A stretch of DNA of 37,946 nt from an uncultured Clostridia bacterium (GTDB taxonomy: Bacteria; Bacillota; Clostridia; Christensenellales; Borkfalkiaceae). The translations under genes were made by a program, and so were the position numbers. Positions 10,635 through 19,051 of the stretch are shown here, piece after piece. How positions within the stretch are numbered: position 1 is the stretch's first letter; each line of letters starts with the position of its first letter. The notes under the pieces are model-generated. The model was not told the origin of the DNA, did no database searches, and worked only from the letters and a program-made list of their open reading frames with translations. The stretch spans positions 1 to 37,946 of the forward strand of contig CAMEHL010000004.1 of the NCBI GenBank assembly GCA_945917475.1, read 5' to 3'.

Positions 10635-10744
10635 AATAATTATCTCCTTATTTTCCTTGTTTTTTATTTTTTCCGTTCGCGCCGCGCCTTTTGCCGCCCG
10701 ACGCGTATTTGCCTTGGTTGTTAAGCGGATTTTATTCCGTTTTT

Positions 10745-11365
10745 CTACTTGACTACGCTGACTTTCGCATAACGTATGATTTTGTCTTTTAACCTGTACC
10801 CCTTTTCGAACACCTGCTTTACCGTTTCGCTCGTATCGCCGTCGCCCTTTTCGACCTGCATCACCGCTTCCGCGACGTTGGGGTCGAAAGCTTCTCCTAC
10901 GGGGTTTATCTCTTCTATTTCCATTCCTTTAAGCGTTTCGTCGAATTTGCGGCGTATCGCTCTTATTCCTTCCTGCGTTTTTTCATCGAGACCGAGATTT
11001 AACGCCCTGTCTAAATTGTCGCCCACGGGAAGAATTTTAACTATCACGCTCGAAATTCCTTCGCTGAACGCTTCCTGCCACAGTTTCGCGTTGCGCTTTT
11101 TGTAGTTGTCGAACTCCGCCACGTTTCTCATCCATTTATCTTTATAGTCGGCAACCTGTTTTTTGAGTTCTTCTATTTCCTTGTTTTCTTTACTTTCTTT
11201 GCTTTCTTTTGCGGAATTTTTAGTTTCCTGCTGCGGTTGCGTTTGGGCAGCGGCCGTATTTGCGTCGTCCGCCGCTTTTTCCGCCGCCGTTTTTTCAGCC
11301 CTTTCTTCTTTTATCTCTTTTACGTTTTCGGCGCGTTCCGCCTTTTCGTGTTTTTTCTCGTCCAT
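10745..11365 (-). CDS. grpE: Nucleotide exchange factor GrpE
   Basis: [12 protein letters not shown]...[17 protein letters not shown]...[18 protein letters not shown]. Confidence 0.97.
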   Translation of the reverse strand: MDEKKHEKAERAENVKEIKEERAEKTAAEKAADDANTAAAQTQPQQETKNSAKESKESKENKEIEELKKQVADYKDKWMRNVAEFDNYKKRNAKLWQEAFSEGISSVIVKILPVGDNLDRALNLGLDEKTQEGIRAIRRKFDETLKGMEIEEINPVGEAFDPNVAEAVMQVEKGDGDTSETVKQVFEKGYRLKDKIIRYAKVSVVK

Positions 11366-11436
11366 TTTCGTTTCCTTTATATTTATTCGGATTTTAAGTC
11401 GGTATCGCGCGGGTTTATCCGCCCGATTGTTCCGCG

Positions 11437-12462
11437 CTAATTCTTGTTTATAATGTCTTCTAAAATTCTGCCCACGCCTTCTAAAACGGATACGACTTTC
11501 TGATAGTCCATACGAAGCGGTCCTATAACGCCGTAAGTCCCTATTTTAACGCCGCTCGCCGAGTAAGTAGCCGTTACCAGCGAACAGTCGCTCGGCATAT
11601 TCTCGCTCTCTTCTCCGCCTATTTTTATGTTTATTTCTATGTTGTCGTTGTCTTCGGTAAGAAGTTCCGCAAGCCTGTCTTTACTCGTTACCACCGAGAG
11701 AAAATTTTTCATTTTCTCCGAATCGTTGTTGTATTCGGGGTGATTTAATATTTTGCTTTCGCCCTCCATCACGACTTCCGCTTTATCGTTTTCGACGTAA
11801 TCTTCTATGGCGTTCATAACGCTGTCGAATATCTCGCGATATCCCGCGAATTCTTCTTTCACGCTTTCGGACATGCCGCTTATCTTGCACAGTTCTTTGC
11901 CCGCGAACAGCCGGGATATAAGGCGGGACGCTTCGTCAATCTGCGCGTCCGACATACTCTCGGGTATGCTTATGAATTTATCCCTTATGAGCGTGGTTTC
12001 GGTAACTATAAGGAGCAACGCCTGGTTGGGTTTGTGCCGGAAAATATCGAGTTTTAAAATCTTTTCGTTTCCGCTGTGGTTAGCCACCGCGACCGACGTG
12101 TAATCGGTAAGGTCGCTTATGACTTTAACCGTGTTCTGCACCACCTGTTCCAGATTGTCCGCGTGGTTTTTAAACGCTTCTTTAATCGCGCCTATCTCCT
12201 TGCCCGACAGTTTGCCTTTATCCATAAGTTCGGTAACGTAAAGTTTATACGCTTCCGCCGACGGAACGCGCCCGCTCGAAGTATGAAGTTGCGACAGATA
12301 CCCCATTTCTTCAAGCCCCGCAAGTTCGCTCCTTACCGTCGCCGAACTTATGTCTTTCATATATTTTTCGGTTATGCTTTTAGAAGAAACGGGTTGCGCG
12401 GTGGAAATATAATCGTCCACCACGTATTGAAGTATTTTCTTTTTCCTGTCGGAAAGTTTCAT
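11437..12462 (-). CDS. hrcA: Heat-inducible transcription repressor HrcA
   Basis: MKLSDRKKKILQYVVDDYISTAQPVSSKSI...SSATVRSELAGLEEMGYLSQLHTSSGRVPS. Confidence 0.98.
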   Translation of the reverse strand: MKLSDRKKKILQYVVDDYISTAQPVSSKSITEKYMKDISSATVRSELAGLEEMGYLSQLHTSSGRVPSAEAYKLYVTELMDKGKLSGKEIGAIKEAFKNHADNLEQVVQNTVKVISDLTDYTSVAVANHSGNEKILKLDIFRHKPNQALLLIVTETTLIRDKFISIPESMSDAQIDEASRLISRLFAGKELCKISGMSESVKEEFAGYREIFDSVMNAIEDYVENDKAEVVMEGESKILNHPEYNNDSEKMKNFLSVVTSKDRLAELLTEDNDNIEINIKIGGEESENMPSDCSLVTATYSASGVKIGTYGVIGPLRMDYQKVVSVLEGVGRILEDIINKN

Positions 12463-12515
12463 CTTTTTACCTCTCTTGCACGAATCGGCAGGCTGGCAAA
12501 GTTAAAAGTTTTTTG

Positions 12516-12542
12516 TTAGCACTCTTGCGTCCTAACTGCTAA
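12516..12542 (-). promoter_or_regulatory. CIRCE operator of the hrcA operon
   Basis: Plus strand TTAGCACTC-N9-AACTGCTAA; 2 mismatches to the CIRCE consensus in one arm. Confidence 0.9.
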
Positions 12543-12552
12543 CTTTGACATA

Positions 12553-12581
12553 ATTTTACACTTATTATGCGCCTTTGTCAA
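12553..12581 (-). promoter_or_regulatory. sigma-A promoter of hrcA-grpE-dnaK-dnaJ
   Basis: Minus strand TTGACA-17-TAAAAT, immediately upstream of CIRCE. Confidence 0.85.
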
Positions 12582-12632
12582 GGATTTATCACGGGGTTTT
12601 TTAAAAGATTTAAAATTTTTTTTCCGCAAGTG

Positions 12633-12659
12633 AAAATCCCCCTGAAAAAGGGGGATTTC
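12633..12659 (-). terminator. Hairpin downstream of the Nudix gene
   Basis: AAATCCCCC ... GGGGGATTT inverted repeat; weak T-run TTTTCACTT on the minus strand. Confidence 0.6.
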
Positions 12660-12668
12660 AGACAGGTT

Positions 12669-13160
12669 TTATTCGTGCCTAAGGGGTAAAACACGGTGCT
12701 TTCCCTTGACAATAACGTCTTTTAAATGCTTTCCGTCGTAAATCAGATGATAGTCTTTGTAATCGGAATTTTTAATATCCGCGATAAAAACGCGCAGGTC
12801 TTCGATTACGCCGTCGTTTTTAGGGTTTATAACCCAGTCCACGGGCATAAAATCCACTATGCCTTCGTCGGTTTTTAAGGGGAAAGCGGAGTCGTCGAAA
12901 TCGTCGGGCAGGTCGGCTATGAGAGCGTAACCCGTTTCGTCGTCGTAATTCCAGGTGAATTCGGAAAAAAGGCTGACCGAATCTACCGTTATGCCGCTTT
13001 CTTCTTTAATTTCCCTTACGGCGCATTGTTCGGGCGTTTCGCCGTCGGCAAGATGCCCGCCCACCGCGTTCCACATACCCATAAAGGGCGGCTTTACGCG
13101 GTTTATCATCAGAATTTTGTCTCCGTTTCTCACGAAACACAACGTCGCTTTTCTCTGCAT
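12669..13160 (-). CDS. Nudix hydrolase (8-oxo-dGTP diphosphatase-like)
   Basis: Nudix box GHLADGETPEQCAVREIKEESGI. Confidence 0.92.
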   Translation of the reverse strand: MQRKATLCFVRNGDKILMINRVKPPFMGMWNAVGGHLADGETPEQCAVREIKEESGITVDSVSLFSEFTWNYDDETGYALIADLPDDFDDSAFPLKTDEGIVDFMPVDWVINPKNDGVIEDLRVFIADIKNSDYKDYHLIYDGKHLKDVIVKGKHRVLPLRHE

Positions 13161-13223
13161 AAAAGTATCCTTGTCGTCTTTATCCTTTTCGTATGCGGCG
13201 GAAAGCCGCCGCCCCTTTCCCGG

Positions 13224-15719
13224 TTATTCGCTCCTTAACGCCACCACGGGGTCTTTCTTCGCCGCCGCGCCCGCGGGGATAAGACCCGCGACAAGCGTGA
13301 GCAACACGCTTATGCACACCATAACGAGCGCAGCCAGCGGGTGCAGCACCGCGAGTTTCCCGACGGACGGAATAAGCGATTTAAGGATAATATTGATGGG
13401 TATGGACAGCAAGTAGGTTACGCCCACGCCTATCAACCCCGAGAACAGACCTATAAGGAAAGTTTCCGCGTTGAACACGTTGGATATTTCGCGCTTCGCC
13501 GCGCCGAGCGCGCGCAGCACGCCTATCTCTTTCGTTCTTTCCACTACGGATATATAAGTGATTATGCCTATCATAACGCTGGACACTATAAGCGATATCG
13601 AAGTGAACGCCACGAGAACGTAAGTTACCGCGTCTACCATAGTGTTGAGCATACCGAACATCATACTCATCATATCCGAATAAGCGATATAATCTTTGTC
13701 GCTTTCTTCTTTGCCGTCGTTCCAGGCGTCGATATAATTTTTGATTTTTTCTTTGCTGTTAAAGTCTTTCGCGTAAATGCTTATATCGGACGGGGTGTTC
13801 ACTCCCGCGAGAGAACGGAGAGTGAACGTAGTGGTTACGGGGCTCGGAACGCCGCCCGCGGTCGTGTAACCCGTTATAACCTGAATAGTCTTATTTTCGC
13901 TCGCGCGGCAGGCGTTTGCTATTTCGCTGTCGAAGTTTGCCTGAATAACCTTTTGCGTGAGCGCAGGCGAATAGGCTATACCCGTGGAAAGTATGCCGTC
14001 CACGTTCTGTTTAACCCTTAAAATACCCGCTATTTCTATTTCTTCGAGTCCTTCCGTTTCGGTGGTAACGTTGCCGTTCACGACGTATCCCATAGCGGTC
14101 TGTTTAAACATTAAACCGTTGTTCGCAAGATAGAATTTATGTCCCACGAGTTCTTCTATCGAGAAACCGTCGGCGGGGATTTCCGAGCCGTCCATCGCGG
14201 CGAAAGCGAATTCGTTGGTCGTCGCGTCGTAACTTCCCGACAGATAGCCTAAAAGCATAAGCGTTATATCCGCCACTTCGTTGTATTTATCGACTACGAG
14301 CACGACCTTGTTCGCGTTTTCGGCGTTGAATTCGGGCAGTTCGCCGTAAAGCACGTCGTACTGTTCGGCGATAAGAGTTCTGTCGGGCATTTCCGCTATG
14401 GTCGGTATGTATTGCCTTACGAATCCCGTACTGAGCCCCATAGCCGCCTGCAAATTTTCTTCGAATTCCGATTCGATTCCGTTCACTACGTTGTCTATCG
14501 ACGTAAACGTTTCCGTGCCGTTGAGTTTAAGCGTGGTGTAAAAATAGTCGTTCATATCGAAACCGTACGATTTCGCAATCGTATAGTAGAGCGAAGAATC
14601 CATCTTTTCGACGTAACTCATAAACCCGTTTTCGCCCGTTTCGGACAGGTTGTTGCTTTTAAGCATACCCGTCAGTTTCTTGAACGCCGTTTTAACGCCC
14701 ACGTTATCGAGTTCGGGGAATTTTTCTTTCGCGTCGTTTTCGTAAATCTCGTTGAAAGACGAAAGGTCTACCGAACTTTCCGAAATAGAAAGCGGATAAG
14801 TGGCGAGCGTATCCGTCTGCATACGCGCCATATACGCGTTAAAGCCGTTTGACAGCGCGAGAACGAGCGCGACGCCTATAATGCCTATGCTCCCCGCGAC
14901 CGAAGTGAGTATCGTTCTCGCTTTTTTGGAGAACAGATTTTTAAGCGAAAGAGAAAACGCCGTTTTAAAACCCATTTTGGGTTTTCTCATAGTCTTGCCC
15001 TTTTCCGTTTCGTAGTTTTCGAACGGGTCGGTGTCTGCCACCTTTTCCCCGTCTAAAAGCCTTATTATTCTCGTCGAATACTTTTCGGCGAGTTCGGGGT
15101 TATGGGTAACCATTATAACGAGCCTGTCTTTGGCGACTTCTTTTAGAAGTTCCATAATCTGCACGCTCGTTTCGGTATCGAGCGCGCCCGTCGGTTCGTC
15201 GGCGAGTATGATTTCGGGGTCGTTGACGAGAGCGCGGGCGATAGCCACCCTTTGCATCTGCCCGCCCGACAGTTGGTTAGGCTTTTTGTGCTCCTGTCCT
15301 TTAAGACCTACGCGTTCGAGAATTTTCGCGGCGCGTTCCGTTCTCTCTTTTTTCGGAATACCCGAAAGTTCGAGCGCGAGTTCCACGTTCGCTATGACCG
15401 TCTGGTGCGGAATAAGGTTATAACTCTGAAAAACGAAACCTATGCAGTTGTTTCTGTACGCGTCCCAGTCTTTATCGTTATAATTTTTGGTGGACTTGCC
15501 TTCGATTATAAGGTCGCCCGTCGTGTAACGGTCAAGACCGCCTATGATGTTGAGCAAAGTGGTTTTGCCGCAACCGGACGGACCTAAAACGGACACGAAT
15601 TCGTTTTTACGGAAATTAAGCGACACGCCTTTAAGCGCGCGCACTTCGAATTCGCCCGTTCCGTAAGTCTTGACTATGTTTTTGAGTTGCAAAGCGCAGG
15701 ACTGAACTTGTGTTCCCAT
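13224..15719 (-). CDS. MacB-like ABC transporter: fused ATPase and FtsX-type permease with large extracytoplasmic domain
   Basis: Walker [10 protein letters not shown], signature LSGGQMQR, Walker [14 protein letters not shown]-terminal FtsX region ([21 protein letters not shown]). Confidence 0.93.
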   Translation of the reverse strand: MGTQVQSCALQLKNIVKTYGTGEFEVRALKGVSLNFRKNEFVSVLGPSGCGKTTLLNIIGGLDRYTTGDLIIEGKSTKNYNDKDWDAYRNNCIGFVFQSYNLIPHQTVIANVELALELSGIPKKERTERAAKILERVGLKGQEHKKPNQLSGGQMQRVAIARALVNDPEIILADEPTGALDTETSVQIMELLKEVAKDRLVIMVTHNPELAEKYSTRIIRLLDGEKVADTDPFENYETEKGKTMRKPKMGFKTAFSLSLKNLFSKKARTILTSVAGSIGIIGVALVLALSNGFNAYMARMQTDTLATYPLSISESSVDLSSFNEIYENDAKEKFPELDNVGVKTAFKKLTGMLKSNNLSETGENGFMSYVEKMDSSLYYTIAKSYGFDMNDYFYTTLKLNGTETFTSIDNVVNGIESEFEENLQAAMGLSTGFVRQYIPTIAEMPDRTLIAEQYDVLYGELPEFNAENANKVVLVVDKYNEVADITLMLLGYLSGSYDATTNEFAFAAMDGSEIPADGFSIEELVGHKFYLANNGLMFKQTAMGYVVNGNVTTETEGLEEIEIAGILRVKQNVDGILSTGIAYSPALTQKVIQANFDSEIANACRASENKTIQVITGYTTAGGVPSPVTTTFTLRSLAGVNTPSDISIYAKDFNSKEKIKNYIDAWNDGKEESDKDYIAYSDMMSMMFGMLNTMVDAVTYVLVAFTSISLIVSSVMIGIITYISVVERTKEIGVLRALGAAKREISNVFNAETFLIGLFSGLIGVGVTYLLSIPINIILKSLIPSVGKLAVLHPLAALVMVCISVLLTLVAGLIPAGAAAKKDPVVALRSE

Positions 15720-15798
15720 TTTTCTCTCTCCCGTGTATTTTTTCTTTTATCGGTTATGACCGACGCGTAAGATATAATCGCGCGCGGTAAAATACGTT

Positions 15799-15828
15799 TA
15801 TATTATAATACGGCTATATTATAATACG
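15799..15828. repeat. 14-bp direct repeat TATATTATAATACG x2
   Basis: 15799-15812 and 15815-15828 identical; upstream of the ABC transporter. Confidence 0.8.
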
Positions 15829-15963
15829 AAAACCGCTACGAAAGCGCAACCCGTCGCCGCCGCGCGTAAAATTTTTTTGTTTTTTTTAAGATTTTTCCGT
15901 TTTTCTTATTTTCTTACGGCTTTTCCTTTTCCGCGTTCTTTCTTTATTTATCCGTTTTATATA

Positions 15964-16008
15964 ATATGCCGCGAACCTTTAATAAATCTTGAAAAAGTCG
16001 CGGCATAT
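15964..16008. repeat. Long-loop inverted repeat downstream of htpG
   Basis: ATATGCCGCGA (15964-15974) pairs with TCGCGGCATAT (15998-16008), 23-nt loop. Confidence 0.7.
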
Positions 16009-16028
16009 ATTCGTTTTTTTGGTTTACG

Positions 16029-17900
16029 TTATAAAATTTCGCCCAGCGCGGTTACGAATTCGGTAACGTCGTCTACGGGCAGACCTTCGAGCAGTCTCGC
16101 CTGTTCGTAAAGGACGAGCGCGTATTTTTTGAGCGCGTCTTTATCCGTTTCGTAAAGGCTTAACAGTTTGTCGAGAATCTTGTGCGTGGAACTGACTTCT
16201 AAAATCTTCTCCGCTTTTACGCTTCCGTCGGAGTTGGGCATGGAATTTAAGACTTTCTCCATTTCTATGGACACTTCTCCGCCCGAAATGAGACATACGG
16301 GGTATGTTTTCAGGTTAGACGTAAGCCTTACTTCCTTTACCTTGTCGCCGAGACAAGTCTTTATCTCGCCGAGCAGGTCTTTGTATTTTTCGTTCTTTTC
16401 TTTGAGTTCTTCTTTTTCGGTATCGGAATCGAGCGAAAAGTCCGCTTCGGACACGGATTTGAACTTTTTGCCGTCGTATTCGGTGAGAATTTTGGCGACG
16501 AATTCGTCCACGCCGTCTTTGAAGAACAGAATTTCGTAGCCTTTCTCTTTGGCTTTTTCTATCTGCGGAAGTTTGGCAATCTTTTCGTAACTTTCGCCCG
16601 ACGCGTAATAAATCTCGTTCTGACCTTCCGCCATGCCGTCCACGTATTCTTTAAGCGTAACGAGTTTCTCTTTTCTCGAAGAATAGAACATAAGCAAGTC
16701 TTTTAATTTGTCTTTGTTCATTCCGAAACCCGCGTAAACGCCGAATTTTATGGAAAGACCGAATTCCGCGAACAGTTTTTCGTACGTTTCTCTGTCTTCG
16801 TCCATCATCTTTTTGAGTTCGGACGATATTTTCTTTTCTATGCCGTTCGCAATCGCCTTGACCTGTCTGTCCTGTTGCAGAATTTCGCGCGAAATGTTAA
16901 GCGATAAGTCGGAAGAATCGACTACGCCCCTTACGAACCCGAAGTAATCGGGCAGGAGTTCTTCGCACTTTTCCATTATCATAACGCCGTTGGAATACAG
17001 TTTAAGTCCCTTTTTATAGTCTTTGGAATAATAATCGAAAGGCGCTTTGGACGGGAAAAAGAGCAGCGTGTCGTAAGTTACCGCCCCTTCTATCTTGGCG
17101 TAAACGCCTTTAAGCGGGTCAGTCCAGTCGTGGAATTCGTTTTTGTAAAACTCGTTGAGATTTTCGGTCGAAACTTCCGATTTGGGTTTTTTCCAGAGCG
17201 GCACCATACTGTTTAAGGTGTCGAGTTCTTTCACGTCTTCGTATTCGGGCTTGTCGTCGGGAGAACCTTCTTTTCTTTTAGAGTGCGTGCAGAGCATCTG
17301 AATCGGATAACGGATATAATCGGAATACTGCTTTATAAGGCGTTTTAACTTATATTCGTCTAAAAACTCCGAATATTTATAATCGTCGGTATCCGCCTTT
17401 AAGGTAAGAACGATTTTAGTTCCCGTTCCGTCCTTTTCCGTCTCTTTTATATCGTAACCGTCCGCGCCGCTGCTCGTCCATTTATACGCCTTGTCCGAAC
17501 CGTACGCTTTGGTGTAAACTTCTATTTTATCCGCAACCATAAACGCGGAATAAAACCCTACCCCGAACTGACCTATAAGTTCGTTCTCTTTGCCTTCGTT
17601 CTCTTTTTTAAAAGCGAGCGTGCCGCTTTCCGCTATCGTGCCGAGATTTTTTTCCAAATCTTTGTCGGTCATACCGATACCGTTGTCTTCTATCGTAAGC
17701 GTTTTTGCGTCTTTATCGGGCGTGAGCGTTATCTTGAAATTCTGATTTACGTCGGTGTCGGTCAGCGATATGAATTTCAATTTATCTATCGCGTCCGACG
17801 CGTTGGAAACTATTTCGCGCAGGAATATTTCCTTGTTCGTGTATATAGAGTTTATCATCAGGTCAAGCACTCTTTTGGATTCCGTCTTAAACTGTTTCAT
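16029..17900 (-). CDS. htpG: Molecular chaperone HtpG (Hsp90)
   Basis: KQFKTESKRVLDLMINSIYTNKEIFLREIVSNASDAIDKL; IGQFGVGFYSAFMVAD. Confidence 0.98.
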   Translation of the reverse strand: MKQFKTESKRVLDLMINSIYTNKEIFLREIVSNASDAIDKLKFISLTDTDVNQNFKITLTPDKDAKTLTIEDNGIGMTDKDLEKNLGTIAESGTLAFKKENEGKENELIGQFGVGFYSAFMVADKIEVYTKAYGSDKAYKWTSSGADGYDIKETEKDGTGTKIVLTLKADTDDYKYSEFLDEYKLKRLIKQYSDYIRYPIQMLCTHSKRKEGSPDDKPEYEDVKELDTLNSMVPLWKKPKSEVSTENLNEFYKNEFHDWTDPLKGVYAKIEGAVTYDTLLFFPSKAPFDYYSKDYKKGLKLYSNGVMIMEKCEELLPDYFGFVRGVVDSSDLSLNISREILQQDRQVKAIANGIEKKISSELKKMMDEDRETYEKLFAEFGLSIKFGVYAGFGMNKDKLKDLLMFYSSRKEKLVTLKEYVDGMAEGQNEIYYASGESYEKIAKLPQIEKAKEKGYEILFFKDGVDEFVAKILTEYDGKKFKSVSEADFSLDSDTEKEELKEKNEKYKDLLGEIKTCLGDKVKEVRLTSNLKTYPVCLISGGEVSIEMEKVLNSMPNSDGSVKAEKILEVSSTHKILDKLLSLYETDKDALKKYALVLYEQARLLEGLPVDDVTEFVTALGEIL

Positions 17901-17916
17901 AAGTTAATTCTCCTTT

Positions 17917-17943
17917 TTAGCACTCAATTGCATTGATTGCTAA
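17917..17943 (-). promoter_or_regulatory. CIRCE operator upstream of htpG
   Basis: Plus strand TTAGCACTC-N9-GATTGCTAA; 1 mismatch; directly abuts the Shine-Dalgarno. Confidence 0.9.
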
Positions 17944-17944
17944 T

Positions 17945-17973
17945 ATTATATAAATTGTAAAGCGTTTTGTCAA
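17945..17973 (-). promoter_or_regulatory. Consensus sigma-A promoter of htpG
   Basis: Minus strand TTGACA-17-TATAAT, exact consensus. Confidence 0.9.
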
Positions 17974-18025
17974 CGAAAATAACGGCAAAACGGATATTAA
18001 AATCTTAAAATAAAAAATAAAGTAA

Positions 18026-18060
18026 AAAGGGCTGCCGTGTTTTACGACGGCAACCCTTTT
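18026..18060 (-). terminator. Terminator of hsp20
   Basis: Minus strand GGGTTGCCGTCG-TAAAACA-CGGCAGCCC then TTTTTACTTTATTTTTT. Confidence 0.75.
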
Positions 18061-18065
18061 TTCAA

Positions 18066-18497
18066 TCAGTCGATAGCAATGTTGCCCGTGCGGATTTCTT
18101 TCTCCTGCTTTTTGGGAACGCTTAAAACCAGCACTCCGTTATCGTATTTCGCCCTTACGTCGTCTTCGGTAACGTTATCCCCGACGTAGTACGAACGGGA
18201 GCAGGAAAAACTCCTTTCGCGCCTTAAATAATTCTTGCCGTTTTCTTCCTTTTCGTCGCGTTTCGCTTCGACAGTCAGATACCCGTCTTTAAGCGTAACG
18301 CTTATGTCCTTTTTGTCGAATCCCGGCATATCCACGGAAAGTTCGTATTCCTTGTCCGTCTCTTTAATGTCCGTTCTCATAGAACCGCGTTTTTCGGCGT
18401 AAGAAAACGGTTTAAAGAATTCTTCAAACGGGTCTTCCCAGAAGTTAAGTCCCCAGCCCTTGTTTTCGTCGTTTCTCTTTTCCATATAGTTTTTCAT
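18066..18497 (-). CDS. Hsp20/alpha-crystallin family small heat shock protein
   Basis: ELSVDMPGFDKKDISVTLKDGYLTVEAKR...AKYDNGVLVLSVPKK; upstream CIRCE. Confidence 0.95.
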   Translation of the reverse strand: MKNYMEKRNDENKGWGLNFWEDPFEEFFKPFSYAEKRGSMRTDIKETDKEYELSVDMPGFDKKDISVTLKDGYLTVEAKRDEKEENGKNYLRRERSFSCSRSYYVGDNVTEDDVRAKYDNGVLVLSVPKKQEKEIRTGNIAID

Positions 18498-18551
18498 AAT
18501 AATTCGTCTCCTTTTCTTTTTTATTTTTTTAGCAGTTTCAAGTTTTAAGTG

Positions 18552-18578
18552 TTAGCACTCTTAACTTTCAATTGCTAA
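18552..18578 (-). promoter_or_regulatory. CIRCE operator upstream of hsp20
   Basis: Plus strand TTAGCACTC-N9-AATTGCTAA; 2 mismatches in one arm. Confidence 0.88.
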
Positions 18579-18583
18579 CTCAT

Positions 18584-18611
18584 ATTATAGTCGTCTTTAT
18601 TTTTTTGTCAA
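18584..18611 (-). promoter_or_regulatory. sigma-A promoter of hsp20
   Basis: Minus strand TTGACA-16-TATAAT. Confidence 0.85.
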
Positions 18612-18868
18612 GAGTTTTTTAAAGATTTTTAAAATTTTTTTCGGAAAATTTTTCGCGGCATTTGCAGCGTATCAAACCCCGCCCGTTTTCGGCGTTACAA
18701 AAACCGATCAATAATTTGTCTGTTCGAGTTATCACGTCGGCGTTAAATCCCGTTTGCCCTGCACGGAAATTACCGCAAAAGAAACGTGCGTGCGGCTATT
18801 TATATTTTCCCCCGTTGCGGATAAAATATACCTTATTATATACGGGCAGTTAAAATCAATAAATTAAC

Positions 18869-18925
18869 AAAAAACCGTATAACGGAAAACCGCCCGCAAC
18901 CTTGCAATAGCAAGGTTGCGGGCGG
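18869..18925 (-). terminator. Terminator of the nfn-hyd operon
   Basis: Perfect 16-bp stem CCGCCCGCAACCTTGC-AATA-GCAAGGTTGCGGGCGG (18890-18925), then a small CCGT/ACGG hairpin and T6 on the minus strand. Confidence 0.8.
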
Positions 18926-19051
18926 CGCAAAATCGTTATTCCGCAGTAGTTTGCACAATTATTCAATCTTATTTTTGCAAAAAAACTCCGCATTAAACCG
19001 TTTTGTTTCCGTCGGGACGGCTTTTTAGCGAACGCTTGTATACTATACCAC

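Noticed and set aside
11160-11230. Repetitive [11 protein letters not shown] coding tract in grpE
   Set aside because: Usual low-complexity N-terminal tail of GrpE
18662-18853. 63-aa ORF in the hsp20-hydA intergenic region
   Set aside because: No SD or promoter found, no recognisable family; lies in AT/GC mixed spacer
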